Assembly: GCF_012641365.1 (NCBI RefSeq)
Contig: NZ_JABAIM010000001.1
Span: forward strand, 1,054,001-1,118,000
Origin: Leeia aquatica
GTDB lineage: Bacteria; Pseudomonadota; Gammaproteobacteria; Burkholderiales; Leeiaceae
DNA length: 64,000 nt
Direction: 5' to 3'
Shown here piece by piece: positions 1-12,954 of the stretch. The notes beneath the pieces were generated by a model, which was given only the letters and a program-made list of their open reading frames with translations, searched no databases and had not been told where the DNA came from. The position numbers and the translations under genes were made by a program. Positions within the stretch are counted from its first letter, which is position 1. Each line of letters starts with the position of its first letter.

Positions 1-735
1 TACCGCCTCTTCGTCCAGCAGGGCCGCAATGGCATCGGTCAGCTGCAGCTCGCCCCCGGCACCACGTGGAATGCGGCGCAGGTGGTGAAAGATGCGCGGT
101 GTCAGCAGATAGCGGCCCACTACACCCTGGTTCGACGGCGCCTGGTCCGGGTGCGGCTTTTCCACGATGCCATCAATTCGCATCAGGTCATCCGCAACCG
201 CGTGGCCAGATACAATGCCGTATTGGCGGGTCTCCTCGCGTGCCACCGTCTGCACCGCCACCACTGATTTTTCCCGCTGGGCAAACACCTCCACCATTTG
301 CGACAGCACTGGCTTGCGTTCAGCGTACAGCAGGTCATCGGCCAGCAGCACGGCAAACGGCTCATTGCCAACGGCAGGCTCGGCACACAGTACCGCATGC
401 CCCAGGCCCAGCGCTTCCGGCTGGCGGATATAGATGCAGCTGACATCCTTGGGCAGAATGTCGCGCACCAGGGCCAGCGTGGCCTCCTTGCCGCGCATCT
501 CCAGCTCGGCTTCCAGCTCATAGGCTTTGTCGAAATGGTCTTCAATGGCCCGCTTGCTGCGGCCAGTGATGAAGATCATCTGCTCGACGCCAGCGGCAAC
601 TGCCTCTTCCACCGCGTACTGGATCAGTGGCTTGTCCACCACCGGCATCATTTCCTTGGGGCTGGCCTTGGTGGCGGGCAGGAAACGGGTGCCTAGCCCA
701 GCCACCGGGAAGACGGCTTTCTTGATCTTCTGCAT
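1..735 (-). CDS. galU: UTP--glucose-1-phosphate uridylyltransferase (partial, C-terminus cut by window edge)
   Basis: Makes UDP-glucose from UTP and glucose-1-phosphate in the cytoplasm, feeding LPS, exopolysaccharide and other glycan synthesis. The first 245 codons are visible; the frame is open to base 1, so the C-terminus lies outside the window. The N-terminus reads [20 protein letters not shown], followed by [11 protein letters not shown]: the nucleotidyltransferase signature (GLGTRFLP, then a TK and KE pair) near residues 13-30. Further family stretches are [12 protein letters not shown] and a VEKP motif later on. The start is the ATG at 733-735. It lies 37 bases downstream of the ligA stop on the same strand, so it may be the last gene of a smc-zipA-ligA-galU transcript; a small hairpin (754-768) sits in the gap without a U-tract. 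Confidence 0.95.
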   Translation of the reverse strand, partial: MQKIKKAVFPVAGLGTRFLPATKASPKEMMPVVDKPLIQYAVEEAVAAGVEQMIFITGRSKRAIEDHFDKAYELEAELEMRGKEATLALVRDILPKDVSCIYIRQPEALGLGHAVLCAEPAVGNEPFAVLLADDLLYAERKPVLSQMVEVFAQREKSVVAVQTVAREETRQYGIVSGHAVADDLMRIDGIVEKPHPDQAPSNQGVVGRYLLTPRIFHHLRRIPRGAGGELQLTDAIAALLDEEAV

Positions 736-772
736 TACCGATAACCCTGTCATGCTGCCTTCGGCAGCGTCA

Positions 773-4374
<3,602 letters not shown>

Positions 4375-4386
4375 TCCACATTATCC

Positions 4387-7300
4387 TCATGCCGCGCCTG
4401 ACAACTGCATGGCTTCCATGATGTCAACCGCCACAACGCGGGACACCCCTTGTTCCTGCATGGTAATACCGATCAGCTGCTCTGCCATTTCCATGGTGAT
4501 TTTATTATGGCTGATGTAGAGAAATTGCGTATCCGCGGACATTTTCTTCACCATTTCACAAAAACGGCCGGTATTGGCATCATCCAGCGGCGCATCCACC
4601 TCATCAAGCAAGCAAAATGGCGCCGGATTGAGCCGGAACAGCGAGAATACCAGAGCCAGTGCCGTCAACGCCTTTTCTCCACCCGAAAGCAGGTGAATGG
4701 TACTGTTTTTCTTGCCTGGAGGCTGCGCCATCAGGTGCACGCCCGAATCCAGGATTTCCTCACCGGTCAGCGACAGCGTGGCGCGGCCACCGCCAAACAG
4801 CAGCGGAAACAGCTCCCCCAGCGATGCATTGACCCGTTCGAAGGTATCTTGCAGCAGGCTGCGGGTTTCGCGGTCGATGCGGCGAATGGCCGCCTCTAGC
4901 GTGTCGATGGCCTGGTTCAGGTCGCTCGCCTGGGCTTCCAGATAGCCCGCCCGCTCCTGCGCCTGCTGCAATTCCTCCAGCGCCGCCAGATTGACCGCCC
5001 CCAGCGCCTCCACCTCGCGGCTGAGCCGCTGGATCTCGCGCGCCAGCCCTGGTGCTTTCAGCCCGCGTTGCTGCAACTGCTCCTGCAGAGCCGCCACATC
5101 CACCCCTTCCAGCGCTTCGGCAAACTGGGCTACCGTCAGCCGCGCTTCCTGCGCCTGCAATTCCAGCTGCAGCAAGGCTTCGCGCAGCGGCTCCAGCGCC
5201 CGCTCCTGCTGCAGGCGTTGCTCGTCCAGCTGCCGCTGCTGCCGGGTAGCGGCTTCCAGCACTTCCCGCGCCTGCCGCAGCACACCCTCACGTTCTTCCC
5301 GTGCGGCAATGGCTGCTTGCAGGTCCAGTTGCAGGTCTTGTTCCTGCAAGCTGTCCTGTTCGAGCAACAAGGCTTGCAATTGTTCCTCGCGTTCGGCCTG
5401 CAAGGTCGCCAGCTGCTCACTGCGGTGAACCAGCTCGCTGGCACGCTGGACCCGGCTACTGACCGCAAAGCGCAGGTTTTGCGCTTGGCGTTCAGCATCG
5501 CGCAACTGGTTACGCACCTGTCCCAGCCGTTGATCCGCAGCATTCAAGTGCTCACGCGCCAGCTGCAGTCCCGCCTCGTGCTGGCTGAGGGTATCGCGTA
5601 GCCCGTCTTGCTCGAACGCCGCTGTTTCCTGTTCTTCCTGCCAGTGCAGACGCTGCGCCTGCAGCTCTTCCTGCTCCTGTTGCAACTGGGTTTGCTGGCT
5701 GAGCTGATGCGCCTGCTGTTGTTCGGCCTGACGCCAGGACAGCTCGGCCTGATGTAGCGCCTGCTGCGTCTGCCGCAGGCGCTCCTGTACTTCGCGCTGC
5801 GCGGCCCGCGCCTGCTGCTGCTTCACCTGTGCCGCCTGCTGCGCGTTCCGCCCCCCTTGCACCTGCGGCTGATGCGCCGCCAGCGACTGCTCAAGCTGTT
5901 GCAAGGCACGTTGCTGCGCCAGCATCTGGTCTGCCGGGGCTTCCGCATGCAGGTGGATGCCGTCTGCCTGCATGCGGTGGCCCTGCGGGCTCACCCACAC
6001 GCTTTGTGGCGGCAGGGTGTCGGGCACGGGTGCGTCGGCAGGCACAACCTCAACGTCCGCCAGCCACAGGTCCAGCCAACACGACCATTGCGGGTCCGCA
6101 CACAGGACCTTGCGTCGTAGCGAAGAGGGGGCGCTGGCTGCCGCAGGCGGCGCATCCGGCAGCAGGGTCAACGCCTGTGGCGGGCTGAGGCTGCGCCAGT
6201 CCAGCCCCGCGGGCAAGGCTCTCGCCTGCAAGCGCTGCTGTAGCACCGCGGCCACCGCCACCTCCCAGCCCGGCTCCACCTGCACCTGCTGCCACAGCGC
6301 CTCTGCCGCCAGACCGTGCGCCTGCAGCCAGTCCTGCAGCGCTTGCCGCCCCTGCCCGGCATGCAGCAGGGTTTGCAGTGCCTTCTGCTCAGACAGCATG
6401 GCGCTTTCTTCCCGCTCAAGCTGCTGCAGCTGCTGGCTGGCCTGTTGCAAGGCCAGTTCGGCCTGCTGTTCTGCATGCACGGCTGCTTCAGCGGCCTGCT
6501 GTAAGGTGACCAGCGCCACCTCGGCTTGCTCGCGCTCGGCAGCCGCCTGCTGCACGCGCTGCGGGTCCAGCAATACCAGGTTTTGCTGTCGTTGCTGCCA
6601 GCGCTGTTCCCGTTGCTGCAGCTGCTGCAATTGTTGCTGTGCCTGTCGCAGCTGGGTATCCAGCACCCCCAGCCGCTGCCTGAGCTGCTGCGCTTGTTGC
6701 TGCTGTTGCTCCAGCTGCTGGCGCGCTTGCAGCACCGCCTGTTCATGGTCTGGCAACTGGTCTTCCAGTAGCTGCAATTGCAGCTCGGCTTCTTCCAGTT
6801 GTTCGCGGGCTTCTTCGCCCTGCAACTGCAGGCTGTGCTGCTCTTCCTGCAGCTGCTGTTGCTGCTGCAGGCCCTGCCCCAGCTGCTGCTTCAACTGCTG
6901 GCTGCGCTGTTGCAATTGCTGCTGCATGGTTTGCTGATGCTGCAATTGCTGCTCCAGGCGAGCCAGATGGGCGTTGGCGTCAAACAAGCGAGCTTGCGCA
7001 GCGTGTAGCTGGTCGTTGTGCTGAAAGTGCGCTTCACGCGCCAACTCCAGGCTGGCCTCGGTCTGGCGGAGTGCTGCAATCGCCGCTTCCAGCGCCGTCC
7101 CGCCTTCCTGCTGCTGGCGGGAGAGCTGCTCCAGTTTCAGATGCGCTTCCTGTTGCCGCGCCAGGGCCAGCAGACCTTGCGACTGCTGCAAGGCATCCTG
7201 CAGCGCGCGATACTGGCGTGCCACTTCGGCCTGACTGCTCAGCTTCTCCACCTGACGCAGCAGCTCCGCCCGTACGTCATCCACCCGCAGCAGGTTCTCG

Positions 7301-7863
7301 CGGGTATCCGTCAGCCGGTGCTCGGTTTCGCGGCGGCGCTCCTTGTACTTGGAGACTCCCGCGGCTTCTTCCAGAAAGTCGCGCAGTTCTTCCGGGCGTG
7401 CCTCGATGATGCGCGAGATCATGCCCTGCTCGATCACCGCGTAGCCGCGCGAGCCGACGCCGGTGCCAAGGAACAGGTCGGTGATGTCGCGGCGACGTAC
7501 CTGCTGGTTGTTGATGTGATAGGTGGAGCCGCCATCGCGGGTGAGAATCCGCTTGATGCCGATTTCACCATAGGCCGCCCATGGACCACTGGCGCGCTGC
7601 AGGCTGTTGTCAAACACCAGCTCGACACTAGCGCGCGATACCGGCTTGCGCCCGCCCGAGCCATTGAAGATGACATCCTGCATGGATTCGCCGCGCAGCT
7701 GCTTGGCGGAAGACTCGCCCAGCACCCAGCGCACGGCGTCGATGATATTGGACTTGCCACAGCCATTCGGCCCGACCACGGCCACCAGCTGGCCCGGCAC
7801 CGCAATGTGCACCGGGTCCACGAAGGATTTGAAGCCAGCCAGCTTGATCTGTTTGAGTCGCAA
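4387..7863 (-). CDS. smc: Chromosome partition protein Smc
   Basis: ATPase of the SMC-ScpAB complex that organises and segregates the chromosome. At 1158 aa it has the expected length. The N-terminal Walker A is GPNGCGKSNIIDAV (about 31-44). The C-terminal half-head has the signature LLSGGEKALTALAL and Walker B CLLDEVDAPLDD, then the SHNK D-loop/H-loop region. Two coiled-coil arms flank a globular hinge at about 495-650. The arms are strikingly rich in glutamine, with runs such as GLQQQQQLQEEQ, more so than typical Smc coils. The gene is preceded by a Ser/Thr kinase gene 32 bases upstream on the same strand and followed by zipA after 12 bases. The start ATG at 7861-7863 gives the canonical MRLKQIKLAGFKSFVDP. 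Confidence 0.97.
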   Translation of the reverse strand: MRLKQIKLAGFKSFVDPVHIAVPGQLVAVVGPNGCGKSNIIDAVRWVLGESSAKQLRGESMQDVIFNGSGGRKPVSRASVELVFDNSLQRASGPWAAYGEIGIKRILTRDGGSTYHINNQQVRRRDITDLFLGTGVGSRGYAVIEQGMISRIIEARPEELRDFLEEAAGVSKYKERRRETEHRLTDTRENLLRVDDVRAELLRQVEKLSSQAEVARQYRALQDALQQSQGLLALARQQEAHLKLEQLSRQQQEGGTALEAAIAALRQTEASLELAREAHFQHNDQLHAAQARLFDANAHLARLEQQLQHQQTMQQQLQQRSQQLKQQLGQGLQQQQQLQEEQHSLQLQGEEAREQLEEAELQLQLLEDQLPDHEQAVLQARQQLEQQQQQAQQLRQRLGVLDTQLRQAQQQLQQLQQREQRWQQRQQNLVLLDPQRVQQAAAEREQAEVALVTLQQAAEAAVHAEQQAELALQQASQQLQQLEREESAMLSEQKALQTLLHAGQGRQALQDWLQAHGLAAEALWQQVQVEPGWEVAVAAVLQQRLQARALPAGLDWRSLSPPQALTLLPDAPPAAASAPSSLRRKVLCADPQWSCWLDLWLADVEVVPADAPVPDTLPPQSVWVSPQGHRMQADGIHLHAEAPADQMLAQQRALQQLEQSLAAHQPQVQGGRNAQQAAQVKQQQARAAQREVQERLRQTQQALHQAELSWRQAEQQQAHQLSQQTQLQQEQEELQAQRLHWQEEQETAAFEQDGLRDTLSQHEAGLQLAREHLNAADQRLGQVRNQLRDAERQAQNLRFAVSSRVQRASELVHRSEQLATLQAEREEQLQALLLEQDSLQEQDLQLDLQAAIAAREEREGVLRQAREVLEAATRQQRQLDEQRLQQERALEPLREALLQLELQAQEARLTVAQFAEALEGVDVAALQEQLQQRGLKAPGLAREIQRLSREVEALGAVNLAALEELQQAQERAGYLEAQASDLNQAIDTLEAAIRRIDRETRSLLQDTFERVNASLGELFPLLFGGGRATLSLTGEEILDSGVHLMAQPPGKKNSTIHLLSGGEKALTALALVFSLFRLNPAPFCLLDEVDAPLDDANTGRFCEMVKKMSADTQFLYISHNKITMEMAEQLIGITMQEQGVSRVVAVDIMEAMQLSGAA

Positions 7864-7895
7864 GGGGCTATTGGGGGCAGGAAAATGCCGTCATT

Positions 7896-9221
7896 TTAAC
7901 GAAAACGGCTGTCGCTGTGGCTGAACTGCTCCCATTTCAGCTGGGCAATGGTGTCGCTCGACTGTTTGAGTCGCTCCACCAGCAGATCCAGGAACACCTG
8001 ATTGAAACGGGCCTGCAGGGTGTCGCTGGCGGCCTTGAGGGCGCTGGCGCTGATCTTCAGCAACATGGCTGACTCACGGGTAGTAATGGTGGCGCTACGG
8101 CTGCCGTCACCCGAGAGGTAGGCCATTTCGCCAAAAATCTCGCCCGCACCCAGCGTCGCCAGCTCTCGCCCGGCCTTGCTGACGACCACCTCGCCTTCGG
8201 CCAGCACAAAAAAGGAATGCCCCAGCTTGCCTTCTTCAATCAGCACCGAGCGGGCCGGGAAACGCCGCCATTGGCTGATGCGCAACACCTCCCACAGCTC
8301 CGACTCACTGAAGCGGTCAAACACCGCCAGCTGGCGCAGTGCATGGAAACGCTCCGCTTCCGGCACTTCATGCGCAGGCAGGGCCAGATGGCGGTTCACG
8401 CTGCGTAGCTCTGCCGCAAATGCCGCCCAGTCCGGATAGCGGTCTTCCGGCTGCTTGGCCAGCGCACGCGCCACCACCCGCTGCAGGGCCTCCGGCAGGT
8501 CGGGCCGCACACTGCACAAGTCTGGCGGGGTCTCATGGCAGATTTTGTAGATCACGGCAAAGTCGCTGTCTGCCGTAAACGGCAAGCGCCCGGTCAGCAG
8601 CTGGTAGAGCACCACTCCCAGCGAGAACATGTCGGATTGTTCTGTCAGCCGCCGTTCCTGCACCTGCTCGGGAGACATATAGGCGGGCGAACCAATCAAA
8701 CCGCTAACCTGGGTGTGTTCAGACACCTGATAAAACGCCGCACCAAAATCCACCACCTTCACCTGCCCCTCGCCATCCAGCAACAGATTGGCGGGTTTCA
8801 GGTCGCGGTGGATCAAGCCATGCTGGCTGGCATAGGCCAACGCGTGGGCGCATTTGAAAGCCAACTCGGCCACCTTGGGCACCGGCAGCAACTGGTCACT
8901 ACGGGTATAGCGCTCCAGCGTACCGCCCGACACATACTCCATCACCAGCCAGGCATCGTCTGCCGCTACCGCAGCATCCAGCACCTCCACCAGATGTGGG
9001 TGACGCAACTTGCCGGCGAGGCTGGCTTCGTTCTCGATCAGCTTGCGGTAACGCTGGCCATGCTGCGGGTGAGTCAGCAGGTGCTGATGCGCCCATTTGA
9101 AGGCCACCGTGCGTCCAGCAAAGCGGTCTTCAGCCAGATAAACGGTACCAGTGGTACCTTCGCCCAGCTTTTTTTGGAGTTGATAGCGACCAACACTATG
9201 CGGAAGAACGATGGACGACAT
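7896..9221 (-). CDS. Ser/Thr protein kinase fused to a C-terminal cyclic-nucleotide-binding domain
   Basis: A cytoplasmic Hanks-type kinase of 441 aa. Seen: glycine loop LGEGTTGTVYL; ATP lysine K42 (VAFKW); catalytic loop HRDLKPANLLL (about 138-148); DFG at 158-160; and SPAYMSPEQ in place of the APE region. From about 315 the sequence becomes a cNMP-binding fold (Crp/PKA regulatory type), with FPARSVLIEEG and the phosphate-binding cassette GEIFGEMAYLSGDGSRSA. No transmembrane helix is visible. I start at the ATG at 9219-9221 (MSSIVLPHSVGRYQL). An upstream in-frame ATG at 9261-9263 would leave only 11 bases to the divergent gene at 9275. The stop is 32 bases before smc. Whether it binds cAMP, cGMP or nothing cannot be judged here; its substrate is unknown. 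Confidence 0.88.
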   Translation of the reverse strand: MSSIVLPHSVGRYQLQKKLGEGTTGTVYLAEDRFAGRTVAFKWAHQHLLTHPQHGQRYRKLIENEASLAGKLRHPHLVEVLDAAVAADDAWLVMEYVSGGTLERYTRSDQLLPVPKVAELAFKCAHALAYASQHGLIHRDLKPANLLLDGEGQVKVVDFGAAFYQVSEHTQVSGLIGSPAYMSPEQVQERRLTEQSDMFSLGVVLYQLLTGRLPFTADSDFAVIYKICHETPPDLCSVRPDLPEALQRVVARALAKQPEDRYPDWAAFAAELRSVNRHLALPAHEVPEAERFHALRQLAVFDRFSESELWEVLRISQWRRFPARSVLIEEGKLGHSFFVLAEGEVVVSKAGRELATLGAGEIFGEMAYLSGDGSRSATITTRESAMLLKISASALKAASDTLQARFNQVFLDLLVERLKQSSDTIAQLKWEQFSHSDSRFR

Positions 9222-9274
9222 GGCAAAATGCGGTAAGCTGCCCGTTGGACTCAATGCCACCATGCTACCACACC

Positions 9275-9775
9275 ATGAGCGACGCCGACCTGCTGCTTCC
9301 CCTGTACCTTCCTTGCCGTGTCACACCGCTGGACGCTGCAAGCGACCACCGTCAGTGGGATGCACACAATCTGGCCCTGCTGCAGGGGCTGACCCTGCTG
9401 GGAGAACTGAACCTGCCAGAGACCCCACTTGACCCGCAACTGACCCGGCTGGAGGGCAAACTGGATCTGGCGGTATTGCTGCTGGGCGAAGTGCTGCGCG
9501 TGCGAGGAGAGGTGCCTCCAGCCCAGCAGCTCAGCCTGAACCTGCATACCGTGCAACTGGCCACACAGCCCGAACTTCAACCCGAACAGCCCGTGCTGGT
9601 AGAACTGTACCTAGCCCCCACACTCCCCTTGCCGGTCAAACTCAGCGGCAAGCTGCAACAGCAGGATGCATCACAGATGCGCATCGCACTGGATACCCTG
9701 CCGGACGAGGTGGACGACCGCCTAGGACAGGCACTGTTCCGCTTTCACCGCGCGCAGTTACGGCAGCGGAGTTAA
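9275..9775 (+). CDS. Atypical PilZ-like small protein, possible c-di-GMP effector
   Basis: A cytoplasmic protein of 166 aa, rich in leucine and glutamine, with no signal peptide or membrane segment. The N-terminus MSDADLLLPLYLPCRV is followed by an all-helical-looking middle and then a beta-rich tail (VLVELYLAPTLPLPVKLSG). The RxxxR and DxSxxG motifs of classical PilZ are not evident. The opening and the helix-plus-strand layout recall atypical PilZ domains, and that is the whole basis of the call. Start: ATG at 9275, chosen over the upstream in-frame ATG at 9245 because the latter would run into the divergent kinase promoter. The divergent pairing with a kinase/cNMP protein suggests a signalling function, but this is inference. 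A plain hypothetical protein is an equally fair label. Confidence 0.5.
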   Translation: MSDADLLLPLYLPCRVTPLDAASDHRQWDAHNLALLQGLTLLGELNLPETPLDPQLTRLEGKLDLAVLLLGEVLRVRGEVPPAQQLSLNLHTVQLATQPELQPEQPVLVELYLAPTLPLPVKLSGKLQQQDASQMRIALDTLPDEVDDRLGQALFRFHRAQLRQRS

Positions 9776-9778
9776 ACG

Positions 9779-10717
9779 TCAGGCAGCTGGAGCAGCCGCT
9801 TTCAGCTCAGACATGTGACCGGAAAACAGGGTGGCCAGCGCAATCATGGCCGCTCCGGCCCATTCGCTGGGCAACAAGGTTTCATCGGTAAGCAGGCTGG
9901 CGCTGAATGTTGCCACCACCAGTTCAAACAGCATGATCACCACCGCCTGGGTGGCGCCAAAGTGTTGCAGGCCCATCTGCATGCCCAGGCTCGCCAGCAC
10001 CAGCATCAGACCCATGCCCACCAGAACCATCCAGGCCGAAGCGGAAGCCTGCCGCAGCGGTGTCAGGTCAGTCTGTAGCAGCAGCAGCGCGACTACGGAC
10101 ACGGCCAGGCAACCCAGCCAGATCGAGAAGGCACGAACGGCCAGATCCACCTCGCGTGCCTGCCGGGCCAGCACATTGTTGAGCGCAAAGCAGATGCCGC
10201 CGGATAGCGCAATCCACTCATAGCGGTCACGTGGCCACGGCATGCCCAGCTCGGGCCGCCACAGGATGGTTACCGCCCCCGCCATGGACAGCAGGAAGAC
10301 CAGCCAGCCGCTGCGGCTGAACCGTGCACCTAACAACCAGCGATCCATCAGCAAGGTCCACAGCGGTGCCAGATAAAACAGCAGGGTGATGCGTACCACC
10401 TCACCCTTGATCACCGCAAACACGTAGCCGATATTGGCCCAGCCCGCACTGAGCCCCAGTATCCACACCGCCCAGCTCGTACTCCAGGGGCGGCGCATCA
10501 CGCCAAACACCAGCAGGCCGCCCAGGCAGCAGGCCACCACATAGTTGGCCATTTGCGCCAGATCGGCGCCAATCTGCAAGCCTGCCAGCCAGCGGTAGGG
10601 ATACCACATCAAGCCCCAGGTCATTGAGGCCAACAACAGGCCCGGTGTGGCCAACCAACGGCCTGTAGCTGCATGAACCAATCTTCTACTCCTAGGTCTT
10701 GGATACAGTTGTAACAA
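9779..10717 (-). CDS. DMT-superfamily permease (EamA type)
   Basis: Inner-membrane transporter of the drug/metabolite superfamily, 312 aa. About ten hydrophobic helices fall into two five-helix halves, as in EamA proteins. Typical features are LLASMTWGLMWYPYRWL at the start, ITLLFYLAPLWTLLMDR in the first repeat, and VIMLFELVVATFSASLLTDE in the second repeat. The substrate cannot be told; relatives export amino acids, purines or other metabolites. It converges on the PilZ-like gene, with a 3-base gap between stops, and is transcribed away from dapD. The N-terminal 20 residues are basic (RPRSRRLVHAATGRW). A second DMT permease of a different subtype lies at 23801-24682. Confidence 0.85.
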   Translation of the reverse strand: MLQLYPRPRSRRLVHAATGRWLATPGLLLASMTWGLMWYPYRWLAGLQIGADLAQMANYVVACCLGGLLVFGVMRRPWSTSWAVWILGLSAGWANIGYVFAVIKGEVVRITLLFYLAPLWTLLMDRWLLGARFSRSGWLVFLLSMAGAVTILWRPELGMPWPRDRYEWIALSGGICFALNNVLARQAREVDLAVRAFSIWLGCLAVSVVALLLLQTDLTPLRQASASAWMVLVGMGLMLVLASLGMQMGLQHFGATQAVVIMLFELVVATFSASLLTDETLLPSEWAGAAMIALATLFSGHMSELKAAAPAA

Positions 10718-10744
10718 AAATCGCCCAGCCCAGCGCCGGCCCCG

Positions 10745-10750
10745 TATAAT
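10745..10750 (+). promoter_or_regulatory. Possible -10 box upstream of dapD
   Basis: An exact TATAAT hexamer lies 124 bases upstream of the dapD start. No good -35 box is seen at 16-18 bases, so this is a weak candidate. Confidence 0.3.
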
Positions 10751-10873
10751 TTCCGCTTGATCTGCCGCGCCGACGGGATTTGACCGGATTGCATTCCTTG
10801 GGCAATGCGCTATCGTGGCAGATTATGCCATTCATGGCCCCATTTTCTTGATTGCCACGCCACAGGAGTTGTC

Positions 10874-11728
10874 ATGTCTGTTGAAGTCCGCATCACGCCT
10901 GCCCACGAACATCCGCTGCAAGCGCTGATCGAATCTGCCTTTGAAGACCGCGCCAACCTGACCCCGTCCACCACGCCTGCTGACCTGAAAGCCGCGATTG
11001 GCCAGGTGGTGGGTGAGCTGGATCGTGGTACCTTGCGGGTGGCCGAGAAAATCAATGGCGACTGGCATACGCACCAATGGCTGAAAAAAGCGGTGCTGCT
11101 CTCCTTCCGCATTCGTGACAATGAAGTGATGGCCGACGGCTACAACCGCTATTTCGACAAGGTTGATACCAAGTTTGCCGACTTCTCGACCCATGATTTC
11201 CAGCAAGGTGGCTACCGCGTGGTGCCCCCTGCCGTTGCGCGTAAAGGGGCCTTCATTGCCCGCAATGTGGTGCTGATGCCGTCTTACGTCAATATCGGTG
11301 CTTATGTGGATGAAGGCACCATGGTGGACACCTGGGCCACGGTGGGTAGCTGCGCGCAGATCGGCAAGAATGTGCATCTGTCCGGCGGGGTGGGTATCGG
11401 TGGCGTGCTGGAGCCACTGCAGGCCAACCCGACCATCATCGAGGACAACTGCTTTATCGGCGCCCGCTCCGAAGTGGTGGAAGGGGTGATCGTGGAAGAA
11501 GGTTCGGTGATCTCGATGGGCGTTTACATCGGCCAGTCCACCCGCATCTATGACCGCGAAACCGGTGAAGTGAGTTACGGCCGTATCCCGGCGGGCTCGG
11601 TGGTAGTGAGCGGTAATCTGCCCTCCAGCGATGGCAAGTACAGCCTGTATTGTGCCGTCATCGTCAAGAAAGTGGATGCCAAGACCCGCAGCAAGGTCGG
11701 CATCAACGAACTGCTGCGCGGTATCTAA
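10874..11728 (+). CDS. dapD: 2,3,4,5-tetrahydropyridine-2,6-dicarboxylate N-succinyltransferase
   Basis: Acylates tetrahydrodipicolinate with succinyl-CoA in the succinylase branch of lysine and meso-diaminopimelate synthesis; cytoplasmic trimer. The 284-aa length matches the family. The C-terminal two thirds carry the hexapeptide-repeat left-handed beta helix, for example [37 protein letters not shown] and [20 protein letters not shown]. Near the end are [10 protein letters not shown] and ELLRGI. I use the ATG at 10874 because AGGAG lies 6 bases upstream and it gives the usual N-terminal helix domain. An upstream in-frame start at 10805 has no such site. The next gene follows after 15 bases. 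Confidence 0.96.
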   Translation: MSVEVRITPAHEHPLQALIESAFEDRANLTPSTTPADLKAAIGQVVGELDRGTLRVAEKINGDWHTHQWLKKAVLLSFRIRDNEVMADGYNRYFDKVDTKFADFSTHDFQQGGYRVVPPAVARKGAFIARNVVLMPSYVNIGAYVDEGTMVDTWATVGSCAQIGKNVHLSGGVGIGGVLEPLQANPTIIEDNCFIGARSEVVEGVIVEEGSVISMGVYIGQSTRIYDRETGEVSYGRIPAGSVVVSGNLPSSDGKYSLYCAVIVKKVDAKTRSKVGINELLRGI

Positions 11729-11743
11729 AGCCCGGAGAAGCTC

Positions 11744-12376
11744 GTGCTGACCCTGTACATTGGCAACAAAAACTATTCGTCGTGGTCGCTGCGCCCCTGG
11801 CTGGTGCTTCGCCACTTTGACATTCCTTTCGAGGAAGTGCTGTGGCCGCTGTACACGCAGGAAGGCACCGCGCTCCTCAAGGCAAACTCCCCCAACGGCA
11901 AAGTGCCGCTGTTGCAGGATGATGCCCTGAAAGTGTGGGACTCGCTGGCCATTATCGAGTACTTGGCGGACCGCCACCCCGGCCACGCCATCTGGCCGCG
12001 TGACCGGGCCATCCGGGCGCATGCCCGTGCCATCAGCGCCGAGATGCACTCGGGCTTTACCGGCGTGCGCGGCAGCATGCCGATGGATGTACGCAGCCGT
12101 CACCCGCAACCGGTATTCAGCGAAGCGGTGCAGCTTGAAATCCAGCGCATCATCGCCATCTGGGAAGACTGCCGCGCCCGCTACGCTGCATCCGGTCCTT
12201 GGCTGTTTGGAGAGTTCAGCGCGGCGGACGCCATGTTTGCCCCGGTAGTCTGGCGATTCCGCAGCTATGGCATTGCGCTGCCGGAAGCCTCGGCCGCCTG
12301 GTCCAGCGCCATGCAGCAACATCTGGCGATGCGGCACTGGGAGCTGGAAGCCATCGCCGAACCGTGGACCTTGTAA
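11744..12376 (+). CDS. Glutathione S-transferase family protein
   Basis: Soluble 210-aa GST-like protein. The N-terminal thioredoxin fold (about 1-80) has YIGNKNYSSWSLRPWL, with a candidate active-site Ser in the SSWS stretch, and the cis-Pro region GKVPLLQDD, then the glutathione-contacting DSLAIIEYL. The C-terminal helical domain has FGEFSAADAMFAPVVWR. These motifs are typical of the YfcF/zeta-like GST group common in proteobacteria; the substrate is unknown. The start codon is GTG at 11744, with GGAG nine bases upstream. It sits 15 bases after dapD and 13 bases before ispZ, so the three probably share a transcript, although no functional link is obvious. Confidence 0.88.
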   Translation: MLTLYIGNKNYSSWSLRPWLVLRHFDIPFEEVLWPLYTQEGTALLKANSPNGKVPLLQDDALKVWDSLAIIEYLADRHPGHAIWPRDRAIRAHARAISAEMHSGFTGVRGSMPMDVRSRHPQPVFSEAVQLEIQRIIAIWEDCRARYAASGPWLFGEFSAADAMFAPVVWRFRSYGIALPEASAAWSSAMQQHLAMRHWELEAIAEPWTL

Positions 12377-12389
12377 TTGAGAGTCGTAC

Positions 12390-12950
12390 ATGAAGCTGTT
12401 GTTTGATCTGTTCCCCGTCATCCTGTTCTTTGTCAGCTACAAGCTGAGCAGCGGGAACATCTTTCTGGCGACCGGTGTCACCATTGCTGCATCGGTTGCG
12501 CAGATCATCTGGCTGAAAGCCCGCCACAAGCCGGTAGAGCCCATGCTGTGGTTCAGCACGGCACTGGTCACCATCATGGGCAGTGCCACCCTCTATTTCC
12601 ACAATCAAGCCTTCATCATGTGGAAGCCAACCTTGCTGTACTGGGGGTTTGCGCTGGCCTTGCTGCTCAGTCAGGCCATCTGGCGCAAGAACCTGATCCG
12701 CAAGGTGCTTGAACAACAAATGACACTGCCAGAGCCGGTCTGGCTGAAGCTGAACCGGGCCTGGGCCGCCTTCTTTGTGTTCATGGGCGCGCTCAACCTG
12801 CTGGTGGCGTACCGGTTCAGCGAATCGATCTGGGTCAATTTCAAGCTGTTCGGTGGCATGGGGCTGATGTTGCTGTTTGTCATCGTGCAAGGCATGGTCC
12901 TGTCCCGCTACTTGCCGGACCAAACGGATACCCCTCCTTCTGCGGAGTAA
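12390..12950 (+). CDS. ispZ: Intracellular septation protein A (YciB/IspZ family)
   Basis: Inner-membrane protein of 186 aa with about five hydrophobic helices. The family signature is strong: MKLLFDLFPVILFFVSYKLS at the start, MLWFSTALVTIMGSATLYFH and FIMWKPTLLYWGFALALL in the middle, and LNLLVAYRFSESIWVNFKLF near the end. Relatives (YciB in E. coli) interact with cell elongation and division proteins and affect envelope integrity; no enzymatic role is known to me. The gene is followed after 4 bases by a YciI-like gene and then bolA, the common betaproteobacterial ispZ-yciI-bolA-peptidylprolyl isomerase order. Confidence 0.93.
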   Translation: MKLLFDLFPVILFFVSYKLSSGNIFLATGVTIAASVAQIIWLKARHKPVEPMLWFSTALVTIMGSATLYFHNQAFIMWKPTLLYWGFALALLLSQAIWRKNLIRKVLEQQMTLPEPVWLKLNRAWAAFFVFMGALNLLVAYRFSESIWVNFKLFGGMGLMLLFVIVQGMVLSRYLPDQTDTPPSAE

Positions 12951-12954
12951 CACC

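Noticed and set aside
10832-12421. 529-codon frame antisense to dapD and the GST gene
   Set aside because: Fully opposite to two well-recognised genes and rich in His/Arg/Gly as expected of a shadow frame.
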